Below are positions 51,253 through 58,955 of a stretch of 64,000 bases of DNA, in pieces. The number at the start of each line of letters is the position of its first letter. Positions within the stretch are counted from its first letter, which is position 1. The DNA comes from Streptomyces echinoruber (GTDB lineage: Bacteria > Actinomycetota > Actinomycetes > Streptomycetales > Streptomycetaceae), in the NCBI RefSeq assembly GCF_014651135.1, contig NZ_BMWH01000014.1, positions 1 through 64,000 of the forward strand, written 5' to 3'. The notes below the pieces were generated by a model. The model saw only the letters and a program-made list of their open reading frames with translations. It did not search any database and was not told where the DNA came from. Both the position numbers and the translations under genes were made by a program.

Positions 51253-51422
51253 CTGCTCGCCGGTGGAGGCACCGAGCTGGGCGGCCATGGTCGGCAGCGC
51301 CACGTTGAGGATCGTCGTGTCGAAACCGAGCACCAGCATGCTCGCGACCAGGGCCCCGAGGGCCCACCAGCGGCGGGGGTCGCGCCGCGTGTCGTCGGAC
51401 TGAGTGACAGTAACCATGAAAT

Positions 51423-51435
51423 GAGAGTAACTCTC
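51423..51435. promoter_or_regulatory. TetR-type operator before the MFS gene
   Basis: GAGAGT-A-ACTCTC is a perfect 13-bp dyad six bases upstream of the MFS start at 51417, and a related half-site GAGTAACT occurs at about 51460-51467. The coupled TetR gene makes this the likely autoregulatory operator. Confidence 0.65.
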
Positions 51436-51566
51436 AAAATCTATGAGATGTCAATCGCGAGTAACTGTTGGCGGGGCTCGCTCCGGTACAGCTCCGGTAC
51501 AGGCGTGCGCGGGCGTATGGGTGTGTGGGCACGCGCGGGCCGTGCGCGAGCCATGCGCGGCCATGC

Positions 51567-51601
51567 AAAAAGGGCCACGGCCGCAGAAACGGCCATGGCC
51601 C
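51567..51601 (-). terminator. rho-independent terminator after the hemolysin III gene
   Basis: GGGCCACGGCCG (51572-51583) and CGGCCATGGCCC (51590-51601) pair with one mismatch/bulge around CAGAAA; on the minus strand the hairpin is followed by TTTTT (51571-51567). It lies 20 bases past the hemolysin III stop and is one of few with a U tract in this window. Confidence 0.8.
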
Positions 51602-51621
51602 GGAGGATGTGAGCGGGGCGG

Positions 51622-52335
51622 TTACGCGTACCCGTACGCCACCAGGGAGATCCCCACGTAGTGGGCGACGAAGCCCGCCAGGGTGAAGGAGTGGAAGACC
51701 TCGTGGAAGCCGAACCAGCGCGGTGACGGGTTGGGGCGCTTGATGCCGTAGACGACGCCGCCCGCGCTGTACAGCACGCCGCCCAGCACCACCAGCGCCA
51801 GGACGGCGACGCCGCCGGCGTGCAGGAAGTCGGGCAGGTAGAAGACGGCCGCCCAGCCCATGGCGATGTAGCAGGGGGTGTAGAGCCAGCGCGGGGCGCC
51901 GACCCAGAAGACGCGGAAGGCGATGCCGGCCGCCGCGGCGCCCCAGATGCCCCACAGCAGCCAGCGGCCCTTGGCGCCGGGCAGGAGCAGCAGGGTGAAC
52001 GGGGTGTAGGTGCCGGCGATGATCAGGAAGATGTTCGCGTGGTCTAGGCGGCGCAGGACGCCGTCCATGCGCGGGCTCCAGTTGCCCCGGTGGTACAGGG
52101 CGCTGACGCCGAACAGCAGGCACGCCGTCAGGGCGTAGATCCCGCAGGCGAGGCGGCCCTCGGTCGAGTCGGCCAGGGCGGTCAGCACCAGGCCGGCGAC
52201 CAGGGCCGCCGGGAACATGCCGAGGTGCAGCCAGCCCCGGAGCTTGGGCTTGACCGGGTGCGGCAGGGAGAGCGCGCGGGGACCGTGGTCGGCGACCGGC
52301 GTGTCCAGGTGCGCGTCGGAGGCGGACGCAGTCAT
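51622..52335 (-). CDS. hemolysin III / PAQR family membrane protein
   Basis: 237 residues with seven membrane helices. Family motifs present: SALYHRGNWSP, LDHANIFLIIAGTYTPF, and the C-terminal HEVFHSFTLAGFVAHY; the conserved His, Asp and Ser residues match the zinc-dependent hydrolase-like site of the CREST superfamily. Role in bacteria is uncertain (YqfA-like, possibly membrane lipid or stress related); true haemolytic activity should not be assumed. Confidence 0.92.
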   Translation of the reverse strand: MTASASDAHLDTPVADHGPRALSLPHPVKPKLRGWLHLGMFPAALVAGLVLTALADSTEGRLACGIYALTACLLFGVSALYHRGNWSPRMDGVLRRLDHANIFLIIAGTYTPFTLLLLPGAKGRWLLWGIWGAAAAGIAFRVFWVGAPRWLYTPCYIAMGWAAVFYLPDFLHAGGVAVLALVVLGGVLYSAGGVVYGIKRPNPSPRWFGFHEVFHSFTLAGFVAHYVGISLVAYGYA

Positions 52336-52637
52336 GCGGGAAATGGTACCTACGCGACCGTAAGTTACGCGTCAGAGTCACCTGTTGATCTTCGGTTGAT
52401 CGGCGGTAACGCAAAAAGACCTTCAGTTGAACCTCATGTGGACGCAAAGAACCCCGAAACCGTGGCGATCCTCACTCTGCTCACCTGTGAGGCCCACTGG
52501 ACATATGCGCATCATCGTCGGATGATCAAATGAGTGCGGTCGGCACCGGATGAGCGCCAACAGCTCGATGCTGCGAAGCATCCGGGTCGCAGCCCCCACG
52601 GGGCGACAAGACAAAAATCCCTCATTTAGGAGCAATC
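52336..52637. promoter_or_regulatory. divergent control region between hemolysin III gene and pckA
   Basis: The 300-base region is much less GC-rich than its surroundings. A perfect dyad CGTAA-G-TTACG at 52359-52369 lies 24 bases before the hemolysin III start. Further along are AAAAAGACC and a long leader with small open frames and the near-palindrome CATCATCGTCGGATGATC at about 52510-52527. AGGAGCAATC precedes the pckA GTG. Confidence 0.5.
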
Positions 52638-54467
52638 GTGGCGCGCGACATCGCGGCTCCCCCCGTCCCGACCAACCACCAGGAACTGATCTCGTGGGTC
52701 AACGAGATCGCGGAACTCACGCAGCCGGACAACGTGGTCTGGTGTGACGGATCCGAGGCCGAGTACGAGCGACTGTGCGAGGAGCTCGTGGCGAAGGGCA
52801 CCTTCCGGAAACTCGACCCGATCAAGCGCCCCAACTCCTACTACGCGGCCTCCGACCCCTCCGACGTCGCCCGCGTCGAGGACCGGACCTTCATCTGCTC
52901 CGAGAAGGAGGAGGACGCGGGCCCGACCAACCACTGGATGGACCCCGCGAAGATGCGGGAGATCTTCCAGGGCAAGGACGGCCAGGGCGGCATCTTCCGC
53001 GGTTCGATGCGGGGCCGGACGATGTACGTCGTCCCGTTCTGCATGGGCCCGCTCGGCTCGCCGCTCTCCGCCATCGGCGTCGAGATCACCGACTCCGCCT
53101 ACGTCGCCGTCTCCATGCGCACCATGACCCGCATGGGGCAGGCGGTCCTGGACGAGCTCGGCGACGACGGCTTCTTCGTCAAGGCCGTCCACTCCCTCGG
53201 CGCCCCGCTGGAGCCCGGCCAGCAGGACGTGCCCTGGCCCTGCAACAAGACCAAGTACATCTCCCACTTCCCGGAGACCCGCGAGATCTGGTCCTACGGC
53301 TCCGGCTACGGCGGCAACGCCCTGCTCGGCAAGAAGTGCTACGCCCTGCGCATAGCCTCCGTCATGGCCCGCGACGAGGGCTGGCTCGCCGAGCACATGC
53401 TGGTCCTGAAGCTGACCCCGCCGCAGGGCGAGCCCAAGTACGTCGCCGCCGCCTTCCCCAGCGCGTGCGGCAAGACCAACCTCGCCATGCTGGAGCCCAC
53501 GATCTCCGGCTGGACGGTGGAGACCATCGGCGACGACATCGCCTGGATGCGCTTCGGCGAGGACGGCCGCCTGTACGCCATCAACCCCGAGGCCGGCTTC
53601 TTCGGCGTCGCGCCCGGCACCGGCGAGCACACCAACGCCAACGCGATGAAGACGCTGTGGGGCAACGCGGTCTTCACCAACGTCGCCCTCACCGACGACG
53701 GCGACGTGTGGTGGGAGGGCATGACCGAGGAGCCGCCCGCCCACCTCACCGACTGGAAGGGCCGGGACTGGACGCCGGACTCCGACGAGCCCGCCGCCCA
53801 CCCCAACGCCCGCTTCACCGTCCCCGCCTCCCAGTGCCCGATCATCGCGCCGGAGTGGGAGGACCCCAAGGGCGTGCCGATCTCCGCGATCCTCTTCGGC
53901 GGCCGGCGCGCCACCGCCGTACCGCTGGTGACGGAGTCCTTCGACTGGAACCACGGCGTCTTCCTCGGCGCCAACGTGGCCTCCGAGAAGACGGCCGCCG
54001 CCGAGGGCAAGGTCGGCGAGCTGCGCCGCGACCCCTTCGCCATGCTGCCGTTCTGCGGCTACAACATGGGCGACTACATGGCCCACTGGCTCGAGGTGGC
54101 CAAGGACAAGGACCAGTCCAAGCTGCCGAAGATCTACTACGTCAACTGGTTCCGCAAGAACGACGAGGGCAAGTTCGTCTGGCCCGGCTTCGGTGAGAAC
54201 TCCCGCGTCCTGAAGTGGATCGTGGAGCGCCTGGAGGGCCGGGCGGAGGGCGTCGAGACCCCCATCGGCATCCTGCCGACCAAGGAGGCCCTCGACACCG
54301 ACGGCCTCGACCTGTCCGACGAGGAGCTGGACTTCCTCCTCACCGTCGACAAGGAGGTCTGGCGCGAGGAGGCCGCGCTCATCCCCGAGCACCTCAACAC
54401 CTTCGGCGACCACACGCCCAAGGAACTGTGGGACGAGTACCACGCGCTCGTCAAGCGCCTGGGCTGA
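52638..54467 (+). CDS. pckA: phosphoenolpyruvate carboxykinase (GTP)
   Basis: 609 residues, GTP-type length. P-loop FPSACGKTNLAM with the catalytic cysteine (PSACGKT), the metal/substrate region NHWMDP, GGRRATAVPLV and the guanine-binding FPxF-like PFAMLPFCGYN. It converts oxaloacetate and GTP to phosphoenolpyruvate, linking the citrate cycle to gluconeogenesis and, in Streptomyces, to precursor supply. GTG at 52638 behind AGGAG. Long leader suggests regulated expression. Confidence 0.97.
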   Translation: MARDIAAPPVPTNHQELISWVNEIAELTQPDNVVWCDGSEAEYERLCEELVAKGTFRKLDPIKRPNSYYAASDPSDVARVEDRTFICSEKEEDAGPTNHWMDPAKMREIFQGKDGQGGIFRGSMRGRTMYVVPFCMGPLGSPLSAIGVEITDSAYVAVSMRTMTRMGQAVLDELGDDGFFVKAVHSLGAPLEPGQQDVPWPCNKTKYISHFPETREIWSYGSGYGGNALLGKKCYALRIASVMARDEGWLAEHMLVLKLTPPQGEPKYVAAAFPSACGKTNLAMLEPTISGWTVETIGDDIAWMRFGEDGRLYAINPEAGFFGVAPGTGEHTNANAMKTLWGNAVFTNVALTDDGDVWWEGMTEEPPAHLTDWKGRDWTPDSDEPAAHPNARFTVPASQCPIIAPEWEDPKGVPISAILFGGRRATAVPLVTESFDWNHGVFLGANVASEKTAAAEGKVGELRRDPFAMLPFCGYNMGDYMAHWLEVAKDKDQSKLPKIYYVNWFRKNDEGKFVWPGFGENSRVLKWIVERLEGRAEGVETPIGILPTKEALDTDGLDLSDEELDFLLTVDKEVWREEAALIPEHLNTFGDHTPKELWDEYHALVKRLG

Positions 54468-54544
54468 CGCCCACCCCAGCCCCGCGGCCGGCCCGACCAG
54501 CCCTGACCTGCGACGTCGTCCCGGCCGGCCGCGGTGACACGCGC

Positions 54545-54586
54545 CAGGGGCCGGCCCCGCACAACGGCGTGCGGGGCCGGCCCCTG
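54545..54586 (+). terminator. strong hairpin terminator after pckA
   Basis: An 18-bp perfect stem CAGGGGCCGGCCCCGCAC (54545-54562) pairs with 54569-54586 around AACGGC, starting 78 bases past the pckA stop. Confidence 0.9.
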
Positions 54587-54610
54587 ACGGCTGTCCCCGA
54601 CGGCCGCCGC

Positions 54611-54660
54611 CGGGCCCCGCCGGGCCCCGTCGGGCCCCGTCGGGCTCCGTCGGCCCCGTC
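54611..54660. repeat. 10-bp tandem repeat, 5 copies, after pckA
   Basis: CGGGCCCCGY recurs at 54611, 54621, 54631 and 54641 with a shortened fifth copy, right after the pckA terminator. The rest of the gap to 54806 is GC-rich sequence without a supported gene. Confidence 0.88.
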
Positions 54661-54806
54661 GGGGAGACGCCGTCCTCACGGATCCGCCGCCGTTCCCGCG
54701 GACCCGCCATCGTTCCCGCAGGCACACGGCCGTCCCCGCGGGCGCGCCGTGTGGCCCCTCCGCCCCCGGGTACCCGACAGGCCCGCTCGGCGAAGAGGTG
54801 AGGACC

Positions 54807-54983
54807 ATGGCAGACGGCGACTTCTACAGCCGTGACCGCCCCGACCAGACGGATCTCCCCGAGGACCGGCCGCGCGGCGCCGGCCCCGAGTCGGGCAGCC
54901 GCCGCGGCTTCCACGCGCTCTGGACGGTCGTCCTCGCGCTGATCGTGCTGTTCGTGGTCATGGCGCTGCTGTTCGGCATCTGA
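54807..54983 (+). CDS. 58-residue single-pass membrane protein
   Basis: ATG at 54807 behind GAGGTGAGG. A hydrophilic, Asp/Arg/Pro-rich cytoplasmic head (MADGDFYSRDRPDQTDLPED) of about 36 residues and one C-terminal membrane helix (ALWTVVLALIVLFVVMALLF). A terminator hairpin follows at once. Function unknown; the size and layout resemble other streptomycete micropeptides. Confidence 0.75.
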   Translation: MADGDFYSRDRPDQTDLPEDRPRGAGPESGSRRGFHALWTVVLALIVLFVVMALLFGI

Positions 54984-54984
54984 C

Positions 54985-55009
54985 GGCTCCCGCCTCCCCG
55001 GCGGGAGCC
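54985..55009 (+). terminator. hairpin terminator after the 58-residue membrane protein gene
   Basis: GGCTCCCGCC and GGCGGGAGCC form a perfect 10-bp stem around TCCCC, beginning two bases past the stop codon. Confidence 0.85.
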
Positions 55010-55015
55010 CCGGCC

Positions 55016-55069
55016 CGACCGCCGGGCGGCACCCGACCGCCGGGCGGCACCCGACCGCCGGGCGGTGCC
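55016..55069. repeat. 18-bp tandem repeat, 3 copies
   Basis: CGACCGCCGGGCGGCACC occurs at 55016, 55034 and, with one change, 55052. Each unit contains the small hairpin CCGCC-GGGCGG. It lies between the micropeptide terminator and the stop of the NACHT gene, where it may add bidirectional termination. Confidence 0.9.
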
Positions 55070-55110
55070 TGCCCCGGGCCGCGGTCCTCGGGCACCGTCA
55101 CCTCTCCGGG

Positions 55111-57984
55111 TCACCTCTCCGGGCGAAGCGCTTTGCGTACGGCGAGGTGGAGCAGTCGTCGCAGCACGGCGGTGCCGTCGGAGGGGGCACCCGCCGAGAC
55201 GTCGGAGTGGTAGTGGGCCTCGAACACGACGTTTCGGCAGAGCAGAAAGGCGTCGGCGAAGACGCCGGACTCCCGGTCGTCGCTCCCCGACGAGACGGAC
55301 TCGTGGTCCCAGTCGCAGGGGGTGGCCGCGGGATCGGCCGGGGCCGCGCCGTACGGGCGCGTCATCTCGACGAAAACGCGCCCCGCGAGCTCGGCGCCGC
55401 TCTTGTCGGGGGTCGGCGTCTCCGTATCGGTGGCCAGTGCCAGTGTCGAGGTGTTGGCCTCGGTGTGCCAGCGGCACCACCCGCCATCACGCCTGGACCA
55501 GGGCTCACCCACCCCTGGCCCACGGTCACGCACCGGAGCCCCGTGCAGGGCCGCGGTGACCGTGTGCCGGTCGAGGAGCGAGCAGGCCGGCGCAGGGGCG
55601 GCATAGGGGCCGGCCGGCCGGTTGATTTGGCTGATGGACTGCGTGAGGTAGGCGCTGCCGAGGAACAGCACGATTCCCGTCAGGACGAGGGCGGGCCACC
55701 GTCCCAGCAGCCGGACGGCGTGCGGCCGCAGGGGGACACGGGCCCTGTCGGCCCGCGTCGGCGGTGCCTCGGCGAGCAGGTGTTCCTGCAACCGTGCGTG
55801 GCGGAACTGGAACACCCCGCCGCTCTGGCGCAGTACACCGCGCGCATGGGCGTCCTCCAGGAAGGCCATCGTCCGCCAGGGCAGCCGGCCGGTGGCCGCC
55901 AGGACGACGCGCGCCGCGGCGTGGCGTCCCCAGGCCGTGTTGGTGATCCCGTGCAGGACGGTGATGACGAGGGTGCCCGAGACCACGGTGGCCCACGTCG
56001 CCGGACCCGCCACCCCCGCCCCCGCGTGGTCGCTCCAGGTGTTGACGAACACGAGAGGCAGCAGCACCACCGCTTCCAGGCACCAGCGGCGCGGCCCGGT
56101 GACCGAGTAGTTGACCGCCAGGGTCAGGGCCGACACCCGGTCGGCCCGCAGCAGCGAGCGGGGGGTGACCGACGCCACGTCGGTCGCCATGCTCGGTGCG
56201 GCGCGGACGACGAAGAGCACACCCAACACGACGGCCGCGGGAATCGGGAAGCCGGAGGACGGGTGGGGATTGCCGTTGGTGGGGATGTTCGTCCCCCAGG
56301 CGAACCCGACCCCGGCGGCGCTTCCCAGGGCGCGCCACAGAATCGTGGGTGCGCGCCGGCGCAGTTGCAGACGCACGGGCACCGGCACGGTGGCGTACAC
56401 GTCGACGACGGCGATGAGCAGGGGAAGCACGCCGATCAGTGCCAGCGCGCCCCACGGCGGCAGCGTCATGCCCCACCAGCGGATCGTGCCGTGCGGCGGC
56501 AGGGCGGCGGTGAGGGCCACGGCGGCGCCGTAGACCAGGGTGACGGCCACCGCCGTGGCGGCCTTCGCCTGCCCGGGATACCAGCGCCACCAGGCGAGTT
56601 CGCCGCCGGGCGCACCGTGCCGGGCGGCATCCCGGGCCAGCCGGCCGAGATGGCGTTCGGCGTCCTGTGCGCGCCATCGCGGCGCTTTCCCCACGTCGGG
56701 CGGGGTCGTGTAGACCGCCGGGATGAGCCGTGCGATCAGGTGCTTCTCGATCCGCGCTCTGGTCGGGAACGCGGCGGTGTCCAGGAGTTCGGCCGGGTCG
56801 GCGGACGTCTCGCCGTAGACGGCCAGGGCCAGCCCGAGCATCAGCGGCGACGACAGTGCGGCGCGCAGCCGCCCGGCATGCGGATCGTCGCCGTCGCGCA
56901 TGCGGGCGAGGACGGGCTCCCACAGCGGGGTGCCGTCCGCCCGGGTCCGCCGGGTGCTGGTCCTCAGATGTTCGCTCAACTCCCGTACGGTCAGCGGCTG
57001 GAGCGTCACGGCCGCCGCGCCGCTGAGTACGTCCGCCTGCCGCACCGCGTCCCGGTACTGCGCGGTGCGGCTGGTGAGGACCAGGTGGGTGTGCTCGTCC
57101 AGACTGTCGTTGAGCATCCGCAGGGCCACGGCACGCCGTTCGGCGGGCATTTCGTCGAGGCCGTCGAGGATCAGCAGGAGCCGCTCGGGTGTGGCCACCT
57201 CCTCGGCCAGTACGGTGCCGAAGCCGGTCGGTGCCGCCAGTTCGGGGTGCTCGGTGGCGAGCCGCTGCGCGGCCCAGCGCCACAGGCCCGTCTCACCCGG
57301 GTTCCAGGAGGCGAGGGGGAGGATCACAGGGACCCGGCCGTCCGGCCCTCGCTGCTCCAGCAACCGCAGCCCGAGCCGGAGCGCCGCCACGCTCTTGCCC
57401 GCGCCCGGTTCACCCAGGATCACCAGCCGCCCGGAGGGCACCAGGCCGTAGAGCCGGTCGATCTCCGCGACGTCGCCGTCGAGGGGCAGGGGCTGGTCGC
57501 TCCGTTCGCCGGTGCGGATGGTGGACCAGTGGTCGAACAGGTCGCGCCCGGCGGTCCGGCACAGCACGGGCAGCAGGCGCGGTCCCTGGACGCGGCGCGC
57601 GATCACCTCGTCGCGCCACTGCCTGGTCTGCTCCCGGGCCAGTCCGGCGAGCACGCCGTTCACCGTGGCGCGCAGCATGTTCTCGTGGCGGCCGCGGGAC
57701 ATCTGACGGCACTGCCAGGTCACCCATCCCACGGAGTACGCGGTCATCAGCAGCGCGAGCCCGGCGACGACCAGCCAGGGCGCCTTCCGTCCGGTCGTGG
57801 CGGTGAGCCCCGTACTCAGCAGGAAGCCGCCGAGAGCCACCAGGACCGCCACGGCCGCACAGCGCCGGACGACCGCCCAGCCGGACAAGGGCGTCAGCTG
57901 GAAGGGGATCCCGTAGAGGTACACGCGGCCGATGGAACCGGCCTGGACGACCGTCTGGGCGTCACCGTGGAAGGTGTTGTGCAC
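55111..57984 (-). CDS. membrane NACHT NTPase with N-terminal RHIM/BASS-like amyloid motif
   Basis: 957 residues from the GTG at 57984 (GGGAGGAGCAGG lies 10-20 bases upstream; a GTG at 58017 would add eleven residues). Residues 1-25 are HNTFHGDAQTVVQAGSIGRV-like, a match to amyloid signalling motifs with a QAGxI core. Two membrane helices follow (about 33-85), then a NACHT domain: Walker A GEPGAGKS (about 191-198), Walker B LLLILDGLDE (about 269-278), sensor LVLTSRTAQY. From about residue 445 onward there are six or so membrane helices and, last, an extracytoplasmic domain with cysteines (ACSLLDRHTV, GGWCRWHT, PCDWDHE) resembling DUF3558-type lipoprotein domains. Probably a signal-transducing immune or cell-death receptor. 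It is divergent from a small gene ending in the same amyloid motif. Confidence 0.85.
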   Translation of the reverse strand: MHNTFHGDAQTVVQAGSIGRVYLYGIPFQLTPLSGWAVVRRCAAVAVLVALGGFLLSTGLTATTGRKAPWLVVAGLALLMTAYSVGWVTWQCRQMSRGRHENMLRATVNGVLAGLAREQTRQWRDEVIARRVQGPRLLPVLCRTAGRDLFDHWSTIRTGERSDQPLPLDGDVAEIDRLYGLVPSGRLVILGEPGAGKSVAALRLGLRLLEQRGPDGRVPVILPLASWNPGETGLWRWAAQRLATEHPELAAPTGFGTVLAEEVATPERLLLILDGLDEMPAERRAVALRMLNDSLDEHTHLVLTSRTAQYRDAVRQADVLSGAAAVTLQPLTVRELSEHLRTSTRRTRADGTPLWEPVLARMRDGDDPHAGRLRAALSSPLMLGLALAVYGETSADPAELLDTAAFPTRARIEKHLIARLIPAVYTTPPDVGKAPRWRAQDAERHLGRLARDAARHGAPGGELAWWRWYPGQAKAATAVAVTLVYGAAVALTAALPPHGTIRWWGMTLPPWGALALIGVLPLLIAVVDVYATVPVPVRLQLRRRAPTILWRALGSAAGVGFAWGTNIPTNGNPHPSSGFPIPAAVVLGVLFVVRAAPSMATDVASVTPRSLLRADRVSALTLAVNYSVTGPRRWCLEAVVLLPLVFVNTWSDHAGAGVAGPATWATVVSGTLVITVLHGITNTAWGRHAAARVVLAATGRLPWRTMAFLEDAHARGVLRQSGGVFQFRHARLQEHLLAEAPPTRADRARVPLRPHAVRLLGRWPALVLTGIVLFLGSAYLTQSISQINRPAGPYAAPAPACSLLDRHTVTAALHGAPVRDRGPGVGEPWSRRDGGWCRWHTEANTSTLALATDTETPTPDKSGAELAGRVFVEMTRPYGAAPADPAATPCDWDHESVSSGSDDRESGVFADAFLLCRNVVFEAHYHSDVSAGAPSDGTAVLRRLLHLAVRKALRPER

Positions 57985-58124
57985 GTCGTGGGACCTGCTC
58001 CTCCCGGCTCGCCCCACGTCTCACGCACCTCCGCCGTCTCCTGCTCGAGCACGATAGTCCGCGTCCCCGACGTGCTCCAAGTAGGCTGGTAGGGCCCGGA
58101 GTTCGGGGCTGAGCAGTGGGAAGC

Positions 58125-58169
58125 GGAGGGTGGCGGAGTGGAGGGTGGCGGAGTGGAGGGCGGCGGAGT
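58125..58169 (+). repeat. 15-bp tandem repeat carrying ribosome-binding sites and GTG codons
   Basis: GGAGGGTGGCGGAGT occurs at 58125, 58140 and, with one change, 58155. Every unit contains GGAGG and ends so that the junction creates an in-frame GTG (58138, 58153, 58168). The array therefore supplies three possible start sites for the amyloid-motif protein. Confidence 0.9.
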
Positions 58170-58584
58170 GGAGGCCGAACTGACCGCGCTGGCCGCGTCC
58201 GGGGCGACGACCCTGGTGCAGCTGATGGCGGGCGACGCGTGGGCCACGGTCAGGGACCGGGTACGGGCGCTGTTCGGGCGTGACCGGTCCGGCCAGGCGC
58301 AGACGGCGGACATGGAGCTGGAAGAGGCCCGCGCCGCGGTCGCCGCCGCCGCGAACAGCGACGACCGGGCGGCCCTCGCCGGGATCGAGTCCCGATGGCA
58401 GGCGCGGCTGCTGCTCCTGCTCCGCGAGGACCCCGCGGCGCAGGCCGAGCTGCGTGCTCTGCTGGCGGCGGCAGGACACTCCTCGGAGCGGGGCACCACC
58501 GTGCACAACACCGTCAGCGGAGGCGACATCCGCGGTCCCGTGATCCAGGCCGGCACCATCGAGGGCGACCTCCACTTCGGCTGA
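58138..58584 (+). CDS. small helical protein with C-terminal RHIM/BASS-like amyloid motif
   Basis: Up to 148 residues; the GTG at 58168 (EAELTALAASGATTLVQL) is likely the true start because the first ten residues are repeat-encoded, but 58138 and 58153 are possible. The body is an alpha-helical domain (ATTLVQLMAGDAWATVRDRV, ALFGRDR, ELEEARAAVAAAANSDDRAA) common in Streptomyces conflict proteins. The C-terminus TVHNTVSGGDIRGPVIQAGT-IEGDLHFG mirrors the motif at the N-terminus of the divergent NACHT protein (HNT, G, V.QAG.I). In known systems the receptor seeds amyloid assembly of the effector through these motifs. The effector activity of the helical domain is unknown. Confidence 0.75.
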   Translation: MEGGGVEGGGVEAELTALAASGATTLVQLMAGDAWATVRDRVRALFGRDRSGQAQTADMELEEARAAVAAAANSDDRAALAGIESRWQARLLLLLREDPAAQAELRALLAAAGHSSERGTTVHNTVSGGDIRGPVIQAGTIEGDLHFG

Positions 58585-58608
58585 CGCGGCCCCGGCCTCG
58601 TCGCCCCG

Positions 58609-58746
58609 GCCCACCGGCTCCGGCAGCCGCTTCACGCACGCTTCACCCCGCCACTCGAGGGTGCGGGCACCCAACGCCTTCTCCGCCCGTGCCCGGGCCG
58701 CGTTCACGATGCGCTCGATCCGGCCCGGCGGCTCGATCCGGTCCAC
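58609..58746 (-). pseudogene. possible remnant of a Tn3-family transposase
   Basis: On the minus strand an uninterrupted stretch reads RIEPPGRIERIVNAARARAE-KALGARTLEWRGEACVKRL. Its charge pattern resembles the N-terminal (DUF4158) region of streptomycete Tn3-like transposases. There is no start, no further transposase sequence and it runs into the amyloid gene's 3' region. I treat it as a short relic, with low confidence. The surrounding 58585-58955 spacer holds nothing else I can identify. Confidence 0.35.
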
Positions 58747-58955
58747 CCGGCTCGGCCCTCGGGGCAACGGCGACTCGCGGCACCCGGGGACTCACGGCGC
58801 CCAGCGACTCGCGGCACCCGGAGGAAGCGGCTCCGCCCCGATGCCCCGACGCCGTGCGAGCCGGCGCGGTGCCGTGGGCACCCGGCCCGCGCGTCGCTGC
58901 GGCACGCGGGCCGGGGCCGTCTGGGGAACCCCGCACGAGGGGTTCGGCGGGGGAT

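Larger units (their letters stand above)
49715..51417 (-). pseudogene. DHA2-type MFS drug exporter gene broken twice by palindromic mini-elements
   Basis: Three fragments together reconstruct a 14-helix DHA2 exporter. Fragment 1 (51417 to 51229) covers the first helix (LVASMLVLGFDTTILNVALP) and ends at a TAG stop inside the mini-element at 51217-51252. Fragment 2 (51216 to 50146) resumes in the same frame at MADAYVVVFAAL, where intact relatives read GEQQWMADAY, and holds most helices plus the motif LGDRFGRRRM. Fragment 3 (from about 50152 to 49715, MTLRQVGGALGIALLG) is in another frame after the second element. A full protein can be made only by programmed readthrough or reinitiation plus frameshifting, so loss of function is likely, although the flanking reading frames are undamaged, suggesting recent events or sequencing or assembly error at hairpins. 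Confidence 0.8.

Noticed and set aside
55016..55069. Attachment site or integration repeat next to the NACHT gene
   Set aside because: Three 18-bp copies are in direct tandem, no matching copy lies at the other side of the accessory zone, and there is no tRNA or integrase.
58021..58767. 248-codon minus-strand gene opposite the amyloid-motif protein
   Set aside because: Only the first 50 or so codons resemble protein; the rest is the antisense of a gene with clear family motif, so only a relic was listed.
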